This document shows, piece after piece, positions 21,310 to 32,321 of a DNA stretch of 64,000 bases. Every line of letters starts with the position of its first letter. Position 1 is the stretch's first letter. The stretch comes from Cyanidiococcus yangmingshanensis. Its lineage: Eukaryota; Rhodophyta; Bangiophyceae; Cyanidiales; Cyanidiaceae. Made by a program: the position numbers and the translations under genes. The DNA lies in assembly GCA_013995675.1 (NCBI GenBank), contig VWRR01000008.1, forward strand, positions 372,001-436,000, written 5' to 3'. The notes beneath the pieces are model-generated. The model did no database searches. It was not told the DNA's origin and was given only the letters and a program-made list of their open reading frames with translations.

Positions 21310-22332
21310 TTCCAGAACGAGCTTCACTGACGATCGCGAACAGTTGCTGCACGAGAACTAGCCTGGAGCGAAACGTGCCCGGAATAAACATACGAGCCGG
21401 TCACGGGGGCACTTGGTAGATGTTTGCTGACGTCGAGTCGCGCATAGGACGCCGGGGCGAACACGAACACTGCGAGGACATTGTGTCGAATCGGCACGAC
21501 CTTGGCTGCACTGCTGCTTCATTTTGCATGCTTCCGCATGCCCAGTGATACGTTGAGTGACGAGTCGCGGCCATCGGGGGCTTGCTGTTTCCGAGAACCG
21601 TACGTGGCGTCATGGAGGCGAAGACTGAAATGGTACCTGACTAGTACCTGACTCGTACGCAGAGCGCGCGTACGGAACATCAGACGTATTCACGAGGACG
21701 TTGCCGCATCCACATCGGGCGTAAATACCAATTCTTCGTACTGAGTCACTACTCCCCGAATGCCGTGAGCGCTCTTATCTTTAGGTCAAGTTACCAGGCG
21801 CAACATACGGATCCCTCAGGCGTCAAGAGTACTTGTATCGAGCGTGCATGCGTACCTGGCCTCAACTTTGTGCGGCGATAGTCGTCCAATGGCGTCGACT
21901 TGCTCCAGCGAGGAGGTTCGGGTCCAACAGACGCCCTTCATTCGATCCGAGTTCAGAGAGGTCGTTGCAGAAAGTGCATCACGCGCTCTGTCCTGATCAG
22001 AACCATTCTAAAAGTCGTTTTGACGATACGACCAATGTCGAAGGCGCACAGATGAGTCGCCCACTCCCCATGACGAGAATGTGGACAACCGAGATCGCGT
22101 TCATCCTCCAGCAGCGGTATCCCGCAAGCAAGAAAATCGCCAGGCATGATTGCCCGCAGCGATGAAGAGCGTCTGCCCCAGTGATGCAGGGTGCTAGCAT
22201 CGATCTCGTCGTGCTCGCCAGATAGCGCATTCTCGTTCCAAGAGCTTAGGCACGTGTTTGAGTCGCGGGCATGAGCCGGAAAACCAATGCACAGCCAGGC
22301 ATTGTCGGAATACGCGACGATTTTCGACGCAA
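21310..22332. other. convergent intergenic spacer
   Basis: One kb between the stops of the Mic19-like (plus) and EBP1-like (minus) genes. Direct short repeats of the type TACCTGACTAGTACCTGACT lie near 21632-21651. No gene recognised. Confidence 0.45.
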
Positions 22333-23676
22333 CTACACTGACTGCATGGCCACGTCGTCGTCCATCGGTACAGCCGCTCGGGCGTCCTCATCGTCATCGA
22401 CGCGCATGACCGCTCGAGCCGCCTGCTTCCGGAGACGTTTCGCCTCTTTGCCCACCGGTTGTTCGAGCAGCTCTCGAACGGATGCATCTTGAATCTTTTT
22501 CGTGCTGGTCACGCCCATAGGGAAGGGCATTGTTGTTATGCGCTGGGTGTACGAGGGTAAAATTAGGGCGGTATACTTGAACCGGGCGACGTACTGTCCA
22601 TCCTTCTCGTAAAGCACCGGGTAGGGTATGACAAGGCCGTGGCTCTGCATCTCGCCAATACCGAGACGAGCTACCTTGTTTTCCGGGTCATCGGGCACGA
22701 TCCCGCGAAGCGTAAACGGGAAGACCGGTGAGGAACGGTTGACTTCATTGAGCAGCTGACGAGATGCCTTCATCTTCAGCAGATAGTCCCGTTCTATGGC
22801 TCGCTTGAAGACCGTCGTCCTAACATCACCCGGCTTCACTTTGCCATTTTCTGACGTCGACATGACGACATCAATGGAGAAGACCGTGTTGGCCTCGAAC
22901 TGACACTCTTCAACCCGTTGATCCACTGTGGGCTTACTCAGGACAACCCGCCGTCCATCGATGACGTATCGCTTCATTTCATGAGAAAGGACACCCTCGA
23001 CAACCGAGCAGCTAAAATCTGCGGCCACCTTGGCCAATATCTCTGTCACTTGCGTGTTCGTGCACCCTGGTCGTAGTAGCCGCAAAACCGCCTCTGCTGC
23101 GTAGTACGCAGCATAGAGTGCGTCTGCTGCTCGCTCCGGAATCGTCCGCTGGGCAGTTTCAGCGACCTCTACTTGCATCGTCTCCGTCTCGTTGGCTCCA
23201 CCCGTCGATGACGTCGCATCCAATGCCTTGGCATTGGACCAGGCAAAAGGCTCAGGCGGGTGCGCCTGCCATTCGATGCCCCCTGCCGAAATCACCCCAG
23301 TTGCTGCCAAGAGCGCCACATAGCCGTCAATATGAGCGCCAAGATCGATACTACAAATATCCCCCTCTTTCACAGTTACATCCTCAGACTCTAGCGGAGA
23401 AAAATGGCCCGCACAATTATTTATCCCGATGCAGGTTGGGAACGCCACTCCCTTCCCGATGGGTTCGCGCTTCTTACCCTTGGCCTTGTTAAAGACCGCA
23501 GCGCAGCGGCTCCGAATGGTTTCGTCCCCGATGCGACAGAGCTCAGCGACCGACTTGCCCGGCTTGGCCGCTTCCGCGACTGCACTCAATGCTTGGTTAG
23601 CAATCTCTGCCGCAGTCTTATACTTCGTGATCACATCGGGATCCTCGATGTTTCGCTCCGGAGCCTCTTCCGCCAT
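22333..23676 (-). CDS. EBP1/PA2G4-like protein (methionine aminopeptidase fold)
   Basis: PA2G4/EBP1 proteins share the fold of type II methionine aminopeptidase but lack its activity; they bind ribosomes and rRNA precursors and influence growth. The 447-residue product shows AFPTCIGINNCAGHFSPLES, DICSIDLGAHIDGYVALLAA, EGVLSHEMKRYVIDGRRVVL and ANTVFSIDVVMSTSENGK, all in EBP1 order. Several metal ligands of true aminopeptidases are not conserved in these segments. The tail is basic (LRKQAARAVMR) and then acidic. ATG 23676 (MAEEAPERNIED) is chosen over upstream non-ATG codons. The frame is unbroken and family length is normal, although residues 160-185 form a Thr/Ala-rich insert. Confidence 0.92.
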   Translation of the reverse strand: MAEEAPERNIEDPDVITKYKTAAEIANQALSAVAEAAKPGKSVAELCRIGDETIRSRCAAVFNKAKGKKREPIGKGVAFPTCIGINNCAGHFSPLESEDVTVKEGDICSIDLGAHIDGYVALLAATGVISAGGIEWQAHPPEPFAWSNAKALDATSSTGGANETETMQVEVAETAQRTIPERAADALYAAYYAAEAVLRLLRPGCTNTQVTEILAKVAADFSCSVVEGVLSHEMKRYVIDGRRVVLSKPTVDQRVEECQFEANTVFSIDVVMSTSENGKVKPGDVRTTVFKRAIERDYLLKMKASRQLLNEVNRSSPVFPFTLRGIVPDDPENKVARLGIGEMQSHGLVIPYPVLYEKDGQYVARFKYTALILPSYTQRITTMPFPMGVTSTKKIQDASVRELLEQPVGKEAKRLRKQAARAVMRVDDDEDARAAVPMDDDVAMQSV

Positions 23677-24504
23677 CGCTTCCCAATGCAGAATGGCGCT
23701 GTCGAAGAGCAAAAGACGGTTCGATTTGGTTTGCCTCTTCTAAAAGCCGACCAGCTCGTCCAGCGCACACCGCTTCTACAGCTTAGTGACCTAATAGATC
23801 TTACCTGCTTCGATCACTGCCCAACTCGCGAGAATGCTCTTCCAGGGATCTTGATCAGGTAGCGTTCGTGTCGCGCCTCGATGCACCGACAAGGACAAGC
23901 GAAGCGCGCACAGCGGCGGCGACGGCGGCGGACGTCGACGATGGCCACGATCGGAAAGGCCTGGCGGGACAGGGGCGAGGGCACGCTGATCGCCAAGTTC
24001 TAGACCGCACGATTTCCACATGCACTGGTGATCCCAGTCTCATGATCCGTGACAGAAATCGAAATCGTCACCTGGGTGACGCGACCGTCAAATCATAGAG
24101 TCCCTTTTGTCGTGCACATGGTCAGGTCCGGGATAGAATAACGCGGAAAATGGGATTCGCGTTCGATCATCGTTTGCGGAGACGCATCCCACGAGTCGAT
24201 GCTGGCGATACTGGTTCGAGATCTCGTGCGTGTCCTGGAATCGCCCCTCTTGATGGAGTCATCAAGGATGCCGCTTTTCTCCACGGAGAGGCGTGTTTGC
24301 GAATCCAATGGGTGGATAAATACTTGCACGATCGCCCTGAACAAATCGAATGCTTTCGCCAAAGCCGTACCAAACCAGGCAGAATCATTTTGATTTTTCT
24401 GTTTCGTCATCGATACAGTGCTCGAAAAAAAGATCAGGGGGACGCAACCACCCGTTCTGCGCGCAGGTTGGCGCAACCGCAGCGCCTCATTGTGCGAATA
24501 TCGT
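23677..24504. other. intergenic between divergent genes
   Basis: Upstream region shared by the EBP1-like (minus) and LdpA-like (plus) genes. It contains a GC-rich CGGCGGCGAC-type stretch around 23910-23940. No gene recognised. Confidence 0.45.
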
Positions 24505-26259
24505 ATGCGCGATACGCGCACATGGAATCGATTCATGGATTCGGTGCACTTATGGGAAGCGATTTCGCACAAAACTCAAGGTTTTTCGTGCTTCACATTG
24601 GTTAGGCGATCCACGGAAGTGTTGCCTCAAACTTCTGGTCTGGAGTGCCGAACCCTTGAAACAGAACACGTGCTGGATGGGCTGCGAGGCACCGAGATCG
24701 CCCTGCCGGACTGGCGGGGGCGTCGAGGCGCACGACGACGACGATTTGTTTTGCCACAGCAACCGGATTCGTCTGGCTGTTCGCAGAGGCGCTTCCTTTG
24801 CATGGAAAGCAGACGAGTGCCAATGGGACTCGATGAAAGGAATGGAACAAGTTTGTTGTTAGACAAGCGTTTGCTGCTTGGAACTTGGTGCGGCCAGTTG
24901 CTGGCAGGACGGTGCTTACGACATGCAACGCCGGGACGACATGAGCCTCTCCCTAGCACAGCTGCTTTTGTTGTCTCGTGGAACAGAGGTGACTGCAGGC
25001 GAACGAAGCTGTATTCTCTTCATAAAAACTCAAATTTGATGTGGTTCAAGAGACGAACTGTTGATTCAAGACGAGTTCAGCGAAGACTGACGATGCAAGC
25101 GGGACCTTTGACGTCGTTACAACAGGGTTGCTGGTTCAAACTCATTTGTGGTGCTTCGTATAACGAGTTGGCCCAGATTACCCCTTTAACGAGGGATTAC
25201 GCGCTCGGTGGTGCTGATTGCATTGATTGCGCAGCGGACGCAGCTGTTGTACAGGCTGTTCTCGATGGTATCGACGAAGCACAGCGCTGCTGGCTGGCCC
25301 AGCACGACTCGAAACACTCCCTGGATCGCGCAGCGTCTGTTTTCGAGCGACCATGGGTTATGGTTTCTATAACGGACGATGAAATGGAGCCTCATTTTCG
25401 CAAAGCGCGGGTGAATTTGGATGTCTCGTCGCCGTGCTGGTCTTGTCCAGCGCCTTGTGTTCGCACATGCCCAGCCGATGCCATCAGCATGCCGGTGGCA
25501 GCGCAGTCGAATCCGTCGCAGCTCCCGTTCGGTATTGCCGAGACTCGTTGCTACGGATGCGGGCGCTGTATCCCGGTGTGCCCGTACCGCTTCATCGAGA
25601 CGTACTCAAGCAAACAATCCACAGAGCAGATTGTGAATCTGATCCGGGAGTACCCCATCGATGCTATTGAGGTCCATACACGAGACCCAAGGAACGAGAC
25701 TTTTTCAACTTTGTGGCGCAGTGAGTTGGGACGAACCGTTCGCTCGAAAATGAAACTGGTAGCGATCAGTATGCCCGAGCCAAGTGACTGGAGTGTTTTC
25801 GAGTACGTTGCGAGGCTTGTGGATCTTGAAGATAGTGAGCAGATCATTATGACAGATACTGGCGCCGCCTGCACGGAACATGCCTCCAACGATCCTCGAA
25901 AGCCAATACTCCTCTGGCAGTGTGATGGTAGACCGATGACAGGGGATCTCGGAGGACGGGGCACCACGCGCGCAACGGTACAGTATGCGGAACGACTCGC
26001 CGCGTATCTTCGATCCAATCCAAGTTTGCTTGCAGCAAGGGGGTTTATTCAATGCGCTGGTGGGACCAATGCACACACTGTACCCATGTTGCAAGGTACA
26101 CGCGGGGTCCATGGCGTGGCCTATGGCGGCTATGCACGGCGCATCGGGATCGAGGGCGGTTACGAAGCGGCAAGACAGCTCGTCCAACAAGTGAAGAGGA
26201 GACGGTCTGCAGGAGGGATCGAAGCTGCCGACAGACATCTCATCCAGACTGGGGATTGA
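24505..26259 (+). CDS. ldpA: LdpA-like iron-sulfur protein, probably plastid-targeted
   Basis: In cyanobacteria LdpA is a two-cluster Fe-S protein that senses redox state and modulates circadian period. The conserved part starts near 25093 (PLTSLQQGCWFKLICGASYN) and continues with YALGGADCIDCAADAAVVQA and VMVSITDDEMEPHFRKAR. It has two cluster motifs, CWSCPAPCVRTCP and CYGCGRCIPVCP, and then the LdpA C-terminal domain (about 25640-26200; GTTRATVQYAERL, FIQCAGGTNAHTVPML). This core is preceded by nearly 200 in-frame residues rich in Arg, Ser and Thr, which is more than a transit peptide needs. ATG at 24505 is the first. Others at 24535 and 24802 may be the real start. No spliceosomal intron signal was evident in the extension. 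The frame is unbroken. Confidence 0.85.
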   Translation: MRDTRTWNRFMDSVHLWEAISHKTQGFSCFTLVRRSTEVLPQTSGLECRTLETEHVLDGLRGTEIALPDWRGRRGARRRRFVLPQQPDSSGCSQRRFLCMESRRVPMGLDERNGTSLLLDKRLLLGTWCGQLLAGRCLRHATPGRHEPLPSTAAFVVSWNRGDCRRTKLYSLHKNSNLMWFKRRTVDSRRVQRRLTMQAGPLTSLQQGCWFKLICGASYNELAQITPLTRDYALGGADCIDCAADAAVVQAVLDGIDEAQRCWLAQHDSKHSLDRAASVFERPWVMVSITDDEMEPHFRKARVNLDVSSPCWSCPAPCVRTCPADAISMPVAAQSNPSQLPFGIAETRCYGCGRCIPVCPYRFIETYSSKQSTEQIVNLIREYPIDAIEVHTRDPRNETFSTLWRSELGRTVRSKMKLVAISMPEPSDWSVFEYVARLVDLEDSEQIIMTDTGAACTEHASNDPRKPILLWQCDGRPMTGDLGGRGTTRATVQYAERLAAYLRSNPSLLAARGFIQCAGGTNAHTVPMLQGTRGVHGVAYGGYARRIGIEGGYEAARQLVQQVKRRRSAGGIEAADRHLIQTGD

Positions 26260-27009
26260 GTCGGTGAACATTGCGCTCTGAGGCTCTACTTCCGTCGAAG
26301 CATATTCAAGCCAGCGGCTCGGATGTCGTTTGACGCGTCAAGCAACCTTGCTCGGAAACGTTGGATCTTTGTGAATCCGCGATGAGTGGATCTCCGTGAA
26401 ACGCAACTTGCCGACCTCTGAACCAATGCTCGTGAGTCTCGTCTTCTGTGAGACGGCTCGCTGACTCCGAGGAGGCAAACGTGGTCATAGAGCCAGTCCG
26501 GCAAATCAGCACTCTGACCTGGGATTCCTTGTCCTCACCAGAATCAGTAGAGCTTTTCGAGATATTTTGCAAAGATTCGTGTTTCGAAAGCGGGTTAAAG
26601 GCGCTTTCTGAAGCATTTCACCAAGCCTCGTCCGCGATCGATCTATGAGGATGCTCCCAGCTTCCGACTCTGTCCAGTAGTTGTTGGGTGCGGACTCGGG
26701 GGGTTTGTTTTGCGGCTCATGGCGTCTTCTTGACGTCGTCGAGCCTGCCACCAAGCGCCATTCATAGAAACAACGGAGCATGATTCGCGAAGAGGACGCT
26801 CGATCACCAGCCAGTTTCTGGCAACTGTTGGCTCTCGTGCACGGCCCGCTTCCAGCCAAGCAGTGACATCTCTCGACGTGTCGATTTCCATTCACTTGCT
26901 CGACTTTGATGCATTCTTTCACATGACGTAACGCCAACTACGCATGCTGCTCGTATCTGAACGCGTTGACACGGCGCCGAACACCGGTTTGGAAGCACCA
27001 AGATCAGTT
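26260..27009. other. convergent intergenic spacer
   Basis: 750 bases between the stops of the LdpA-like (plus) and GH31 (minus) genes. A minus-strand frame with an ATG at 26891 (82 codons, Arg-rich) has no recognisable domain and was not accepted. Confidence 0.4.
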
Positions 27010-29683
27010 CTAGGATTGATCGCCAACAAAAGGAGCTGCAAAAGCGGCCATACCGTAGAGATGCGCCTCTTGGAGCGCCCTGACCTGGGCCTGGGTGAGC
27101 TCAGTGGCGGTCTCCTTCAAAAAACGCTCAATGTTAGCCGATGCTCTGGCATCGAAGACTACCTCCTGATAACGATTGTACAGATGCTCCTTAATATCAG
27201 TGCGAAGTCGAAAATGGTCCAGTAAGAGCTTCACGCATGCACATGCGGATTCGTTCGCGCTAAATGATTTCTTATCAGGTGCCGTGAAAACAATCTGGAA
27301 AATAGGATCGGGTTGCTGCCAGATAGTATCGGCAGGTACCATCCGGATCACGGTCCCGTGGTCGGGCTTTCGCATGACCACCTCCAAGTGAGTTATCTTG
27401 GTGGGATGATACCATTCTCGTGGTCGCTCGTTTGCTCGTCGCTCCAACAAGACACGCTGATCATTGGCACCACATAAAGTGATTCGTAGACTCAGACTGG
27501 GTATCTCGAGAAGGTTTTTGCGGCCAGCAACCAACGTGATCCGTAATAGGACTCCGTCTTTTGTGGAGACGCAGCGTGGAACGATAGCGCCTTCGCCTAG
27601 AAACACATTCAAACTGCGTAATTCTCCAAACCGGTGCAGAGGCACACCACTAGGTATTTCTTGGTTCCAAACAGTCCTGTCGGAAAGACTCAGTATTTTC
27701 AAGTCCATGCACGGATGAAATGCAGCGATTCCATCATCCCAAACTATCCACCGCCGATGTGCTGGCAAACATATCGTGATCGAACTGAGCCGCGTCGATT
27801 CTTCGCGGGGGCCAACAAAAGGAGCCACGATCATCGTAGGACCACCAAAGTAATACTGTCTGTTCCACTCAAAGACGACGGGGGGCAGGTAATCCGCGAT
27901 GCTCGACGCTTCTCGCCAAGCGTAATGATACATAGGCGCACAGACTGGCACATGCTGCTGGCACAGACTCCAGCAAGAACTCGAGCGAGGAACGGAGGCG
28001 AAGCACATGACGCACGACAGACTCGACCTCAAGAGAATGAAAGGCCCATGGAGTGCGGCTCATAAAATCATTCTTGCTGCAATGAAGACGCAGAATTGGT
28101 GAGAAGCAACCCCATTGGACCCAACGCACGTACCGTTCCGGATCTTCGTCACCACCATAGTGACCGCCAATGTCATGAGACCAGTAGTAGTATCCGACGT
28201 TCGCTGCCATGGTTGTGAACTCGGGTTGCATCGCCAAAGAGCTCCACGATGCGACAGTATCGCCAGAGAAACCGACCGGGTAACGATGACCGCCTACTCC
28301 CGGCCAACGAGAGAGAATGACAGGCAATAAGCGCCCTTCGCGAGCACCGCTTTCGGCCCAATGATAATGAAAATGATTCAGCAAGGGCATGGGGTTGAAG
28401 CCATCTTTCTCCGAAACGCCCTGCTGCCAATCGATCCACCAAAAATCGACTCCATGCTTCCGCGTTTGATTCGCCAGAGGTGGATCGTTCTCCAGTGCTC
28501 GAAGCACCGCTCCGAAATAGGCCCTACGAAACCCACCATCACTGATATGAAACGGGATCGTGTCATTGCTGGGAAAACCGGGCGCAACCAGGGAACGAGC
28601 TTGTGCGAACACGTCCTCTGAGGCAGCGATCCCATCCGCTGGATGCAAGTTGAGCACAACATGGACCGGATGGGATCGTTCATGCAACCAGGCCAACAAC
28701 GCCTCTGGGTCCGGAAAGAGCTCTCGATTCCAGCTGAAACCTGTCCACTGATTTGGTTGGTGCCAATCCATATCAATAACAAGTACGGAGACATGTACGG
28801 GTGGTCGTAGCGGGCACCGGTGAACTGAATCGTGCTCGTCGGATGGGTCGTTATTCTCGAAACGGCGAATCAGCTCGACGATATCCTGCTGAGCGTACGC
28901 CCAGTAGCGAGAGAACCAGGCTCCGAACACAGTCCGTGGAGGTTTCCTCGGCGTGCCAATATATGGAAAGACGTAGTCCCGCATGAGTTCCGGAAAGCTC
29001 TGTTCATAGTGATCTGGGCTATGTTCGAAAAGATACAGGTCGATATGGGACACATGCCCGAGCACGGTTTCACGAGGACACCAGAACATGCTCTTCGAAA
29101 GGATCTTCCCAATTGCTCCCTATGAAGACCGGAGAGTCACTATCGTTGATGATGGCTAATCCGTCGGTGCTGAAAAACCCGTTGCCGATATCGCGCTCAC
29201 GAATGTCGCATTGTTTCCCTATATGGTACCAGCCGTCGCACTCGTCTAGGGTCTGCAAGGTACCACCCCGATTATGCTTGTCCTGGACGACGCGGTATCT
29301 TGTCGATGGCCCCTGCTTTCAGATTACCTGCTGACAAGGTAGTTTTTTCCGAAACGGTACGCTCGAGGACTGATTTGCGACAGCGCGGGGTGCAGACGAT
29401 CACGGTGCCAGTGGCCTGCTCCAAACATACTCGCAGATAGTTGCTCTCCGCCCAGACTTGATCTGATGGCGCTGGCATGCTTTCCGGCACCTGCATGCGG
29501 ATCCTGGTCATCTTCAGGTAAAGATGCAACGGGAGTCCGCCCAATACTGCAGATAACTGGCTCTCGTTGCGCGTTGCGAGCGATAAAGGCAAACGAAGGT
29601 CGATCGAGAAAACGGCCTGTTTCGCTATATTCAACTCGAAATAGACGTTCGTTAACTACAGTAATCCTCAAGTTGTTGTTCAT
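27010..29683 (-). CDS. glycoside hydrolase family 31 alpha-glycosidase, split by at least four frame breaks
   Basis: GH31 enzymes hydrolyse alpha-glycosidic bonds. From ATG 29683 the N-terminal beta-sandwich reads LRITVVNERLFRVEYSETG, as in GH31 entry domains. Next come GGTLQTLDECDGWYHIG and NGFFSTDGLAIINDSDSP. The catalytic barrel has VLVIDMDWHQ, the nucleophile segment VDFWWIDWQQG, SRWPGVGGHRYPVGFSGDT with the acid/base Asp, and YYYWSHDIGGH. The C-terminal sandwich includes YYFGGPTMIVAPFV and LPAHRRWIVWDDG. These blocks lie in order but in different frames, with changes near 29575, 29305, 29080 and 27975. The substrate (starch-derived glucan, ER glycan or other) cannot be read from the sequence. 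No signal peptide is visible at the chosen start. Confidence 0.85.
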
Positions 29684-30442
29684 TCTATAGAAGTTCAGCA
29701 GAAAATCGCCTAGAACTGCGGACTGATCCAGGCTTGAGGACAGGTCCTGCAATTGCACCACGGCTACCTCGTCCGTCTCGCGAGATGGTGGCGGTATTCA
29801 GCGAGGAGCATCCCTGCACCGGGGCTCGGGCACGAGCCTTCTGGTCGCTCACTGGACGTGTGCTGCTTCGAGGCGCGATGAATGACCTGGTCAGGTTTCA
29901 AGTCTGGTCGCAAGTAGAGATGTTGACTCCAAGAAACGGAGAAGGGGACGGATGTGCAGCGTACTCGAAAAGCATCCGTTTGAGTGACTGCTGGTGTAGG
30001 TGACACCGACTAGAGACTGCCTGAAATCGGGGACAAGAGCAGGCGCCAGACCGAGAGACGACTGAATCGGGACAGTTGGTATTGAATGATCCATTCCGAG
30101 CCAGTATACACTCCCACAATGACTCTCAAGTGACCCGTTCTCCAGGTCCATAACGTGTCGAGTTCTGTGGCTTGACAGCGCTCGCTGCGCATTGGCGCGT
30201 AACCGTTGCCTGCGGCCGTTCGCAGACGGAACGTTAAGCGCTCTTTGCCGAGATCTCCGTCTCGTTCCTTCGAGAGCCACACGTCCTTTCTTCGAAATTC
30301 GTGAGGCTATTTGAGATCGTCCAAGTGGAGTCTTGTTGTACACTAGTTAGGTTTTGTGCTGGGTTGCTGCACATAGGCAGGCAGGAGACTCAAACACAGC
30401 GTGATTGGGGTTTATCTCAACTGGCTTTCGTCGGCCCGAGCC
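29684..30442. other. intergenic between divergent genes
   Basis: Upstream of the GH31 gene (minus) and of the unknown gene at 30443 (plus). Minus frames around 29890-30340 are open for 90-150 codons and could be an additional N-terminal part of the GH31 protein or unrelated; no motif decides. Confidence 0.4.
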
Positions 30443-32321
30443 ATGCCGAAACCAGAGGAGCAGTGTACCTGGAATTCGACGTTGCTGGACCAGCTGGTGG
30501 AAGAGCACTTGCAGCTGCGAGAGCGTTGGAGTTCTTGTCGACCCACTTGTCACGTGCTAGAGCAGATGCGACGCGCGCTCCAAGGGCTAAATGTGGACGA
30601 GCTCTATCACGGTGCCCTTGGTCGGACTGGAATCGGTGAAAGAGCTTCACGTGTTTTTCAGTCCGAGCCGGGTTTATTGATGCAGCTGCGTAAAGTAGCT
30701 CTAGCAGAACTTGTACAGAGAGAGCGGAAGCGAGAACACCTGGAAGCTGGTGCGCCAGCGACTGGGTCAGCGCCTTGGGTACCCGTTTTGAGCTATCTAC
30801 GAAAGCCGACTTTACTCGAGGAGGCGCTAAACTTGCACCCGGACGCTTTCGATCACTTTAAGCGGATGCTTCAAATACTAGTGGACGATGATGCTCTGGA
30901 GCGAGTGCTTGAACGTGACAAGGCTCTGGTGTTGGCCACCGTCGATGAGTTGTATCGTTGTTGCACGCCAGTGCAGATGGTCTCAATGGCTGATCTCGGA
31001 GACAGCGGTCCACGAGCAGCAGACTCGCTGGGATACGATACCGTCCCCTTGTCCCGACTTGAGGCTACGCTACGCTATCTGGAGCGTTATTATAGGCGCG
31101 AGCGTGATGGTCGCCCTCACGGTACAGGCGTCATCAGGGCCCATCGAGTTGAGGCCCCGCGGCAAAGCCGATTACGTCAGCGAGGATCATGCTGCCATGA
31201 GCAAGGAAGAGAAAAAAGCCTGGCAAGTATGCCACGATGCTTTAGGGATCTCGCAGTATTCTCTAGAGCTGCTCCGTTGCTATGTCCATGAATTCTCTGA
31301 GAGACCACTATCGAACCAGGACGCCTTGCAGCAGGTGGTTCTGTTGGAGATCTCGCGCGACGCTCTCGAAGACGAACTTGAGACCGCCATTGCCTGGTAT
31401 GCAAAGGAGCGTTTAGAATGCAGAGCCAAGCTCTTGCAGCTCCTCCATCGTTTTGATTTTGGAGCAGTTGAGAAAATGTTCGCGTCAGCGAGTTCGATAG
31501 AAGGAGACGCTTCGTCTGAGGTGCTGGATATGGAAGAAAAAGCGCCCTGGTACCTTGATTTTACCATGTGCTATATCCAAGCCTTACATGAGCTCTCGCT
31601 GGATGGCTGCGGATTGAGACTGGCGTCTCTCGCGAGCGTTTCGCCGACACTCTATGCCCTTTTTCGTCGTTTGGTGAGGTTCCTGGTCCTCGCCGAATAC
31701 GAACAAGAGCCCGAAACTGTTGGCAAAAATGCCTGGCAGCGAAAAATGAGAGCACGCTTCCCGGCAGAGCTCTATCTTTCCTTGGCAAGCGCCGCGTGCA
31801 CCCGGACAAAAGGCAAAACATCGCATTTGGCGGCTAGATTGGAAGCGGGTTTGGCTCTGCGACGAGAATGGTTGGCAAAGAGTTCGCTTTGCATGGACCG
31901 GCCTCAGTCGCATGAGCGCTTCTTGTCTATGGACGAGTTGGAGCGCATGAATATTTTCGAAGCACCGATCATCGATGAGCGTCAGCTGGATCACAAAGCG
32001 CGGGCGGCACATGCTCGCTTGCTTGAATGGCTCCAGCAGCAGCTGACTCACCTTTTGGGCGACGACCAGCTCCTACTCGGTCTGCCGGCGACGGTGACGA
32101 TCTCACAACATTCTGTGCAGATGAGCGACGAGAGCGATCGTACCATGTCGGCGGCCGCTGAAACGGCGATGGATGTTGACGAGGAGCTTGTTTCAGTTAT
32201 CATGGAGTTCACGGATGTTACGAGAGCCGAGGCAATCTTCATCCTGCGTGAGTACATGCGCCAGAACCCCGGTGGACGCGTTTCCAGTGCCCAAGAGATT
32301 CTAGACCGACTCTTTCCCTGA
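30443..32321 (+). CDS. large helical protein of unknown function with a UBA-like C-terminus, one frame break
   Basis: About 625 residues, starting MPKPEEQCTWNSTLLDQLVE. The protein is almost entirely predicted helical and leucine-rich (LNLHPDAFDHFKRMLQIL; LDFTMCYIQALHELSLDG; FRRLVRFLVLAEYEQEPE). The first part runs to about 31150 in one frame, and the rest is in another frame that is open from there to 32321. The last 45 residues (LVSVIMEFTDVTRAEAIFIL...RVSSAQEILDRLF) have the three-helix pattern of UBA-like ubiquitin-binding domains. Acidic residues precede this tail. I do not recognise the family; a scaffold in ubiquitin or nuclear-pore biology is possible but not shown. Confidence 0.65.
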
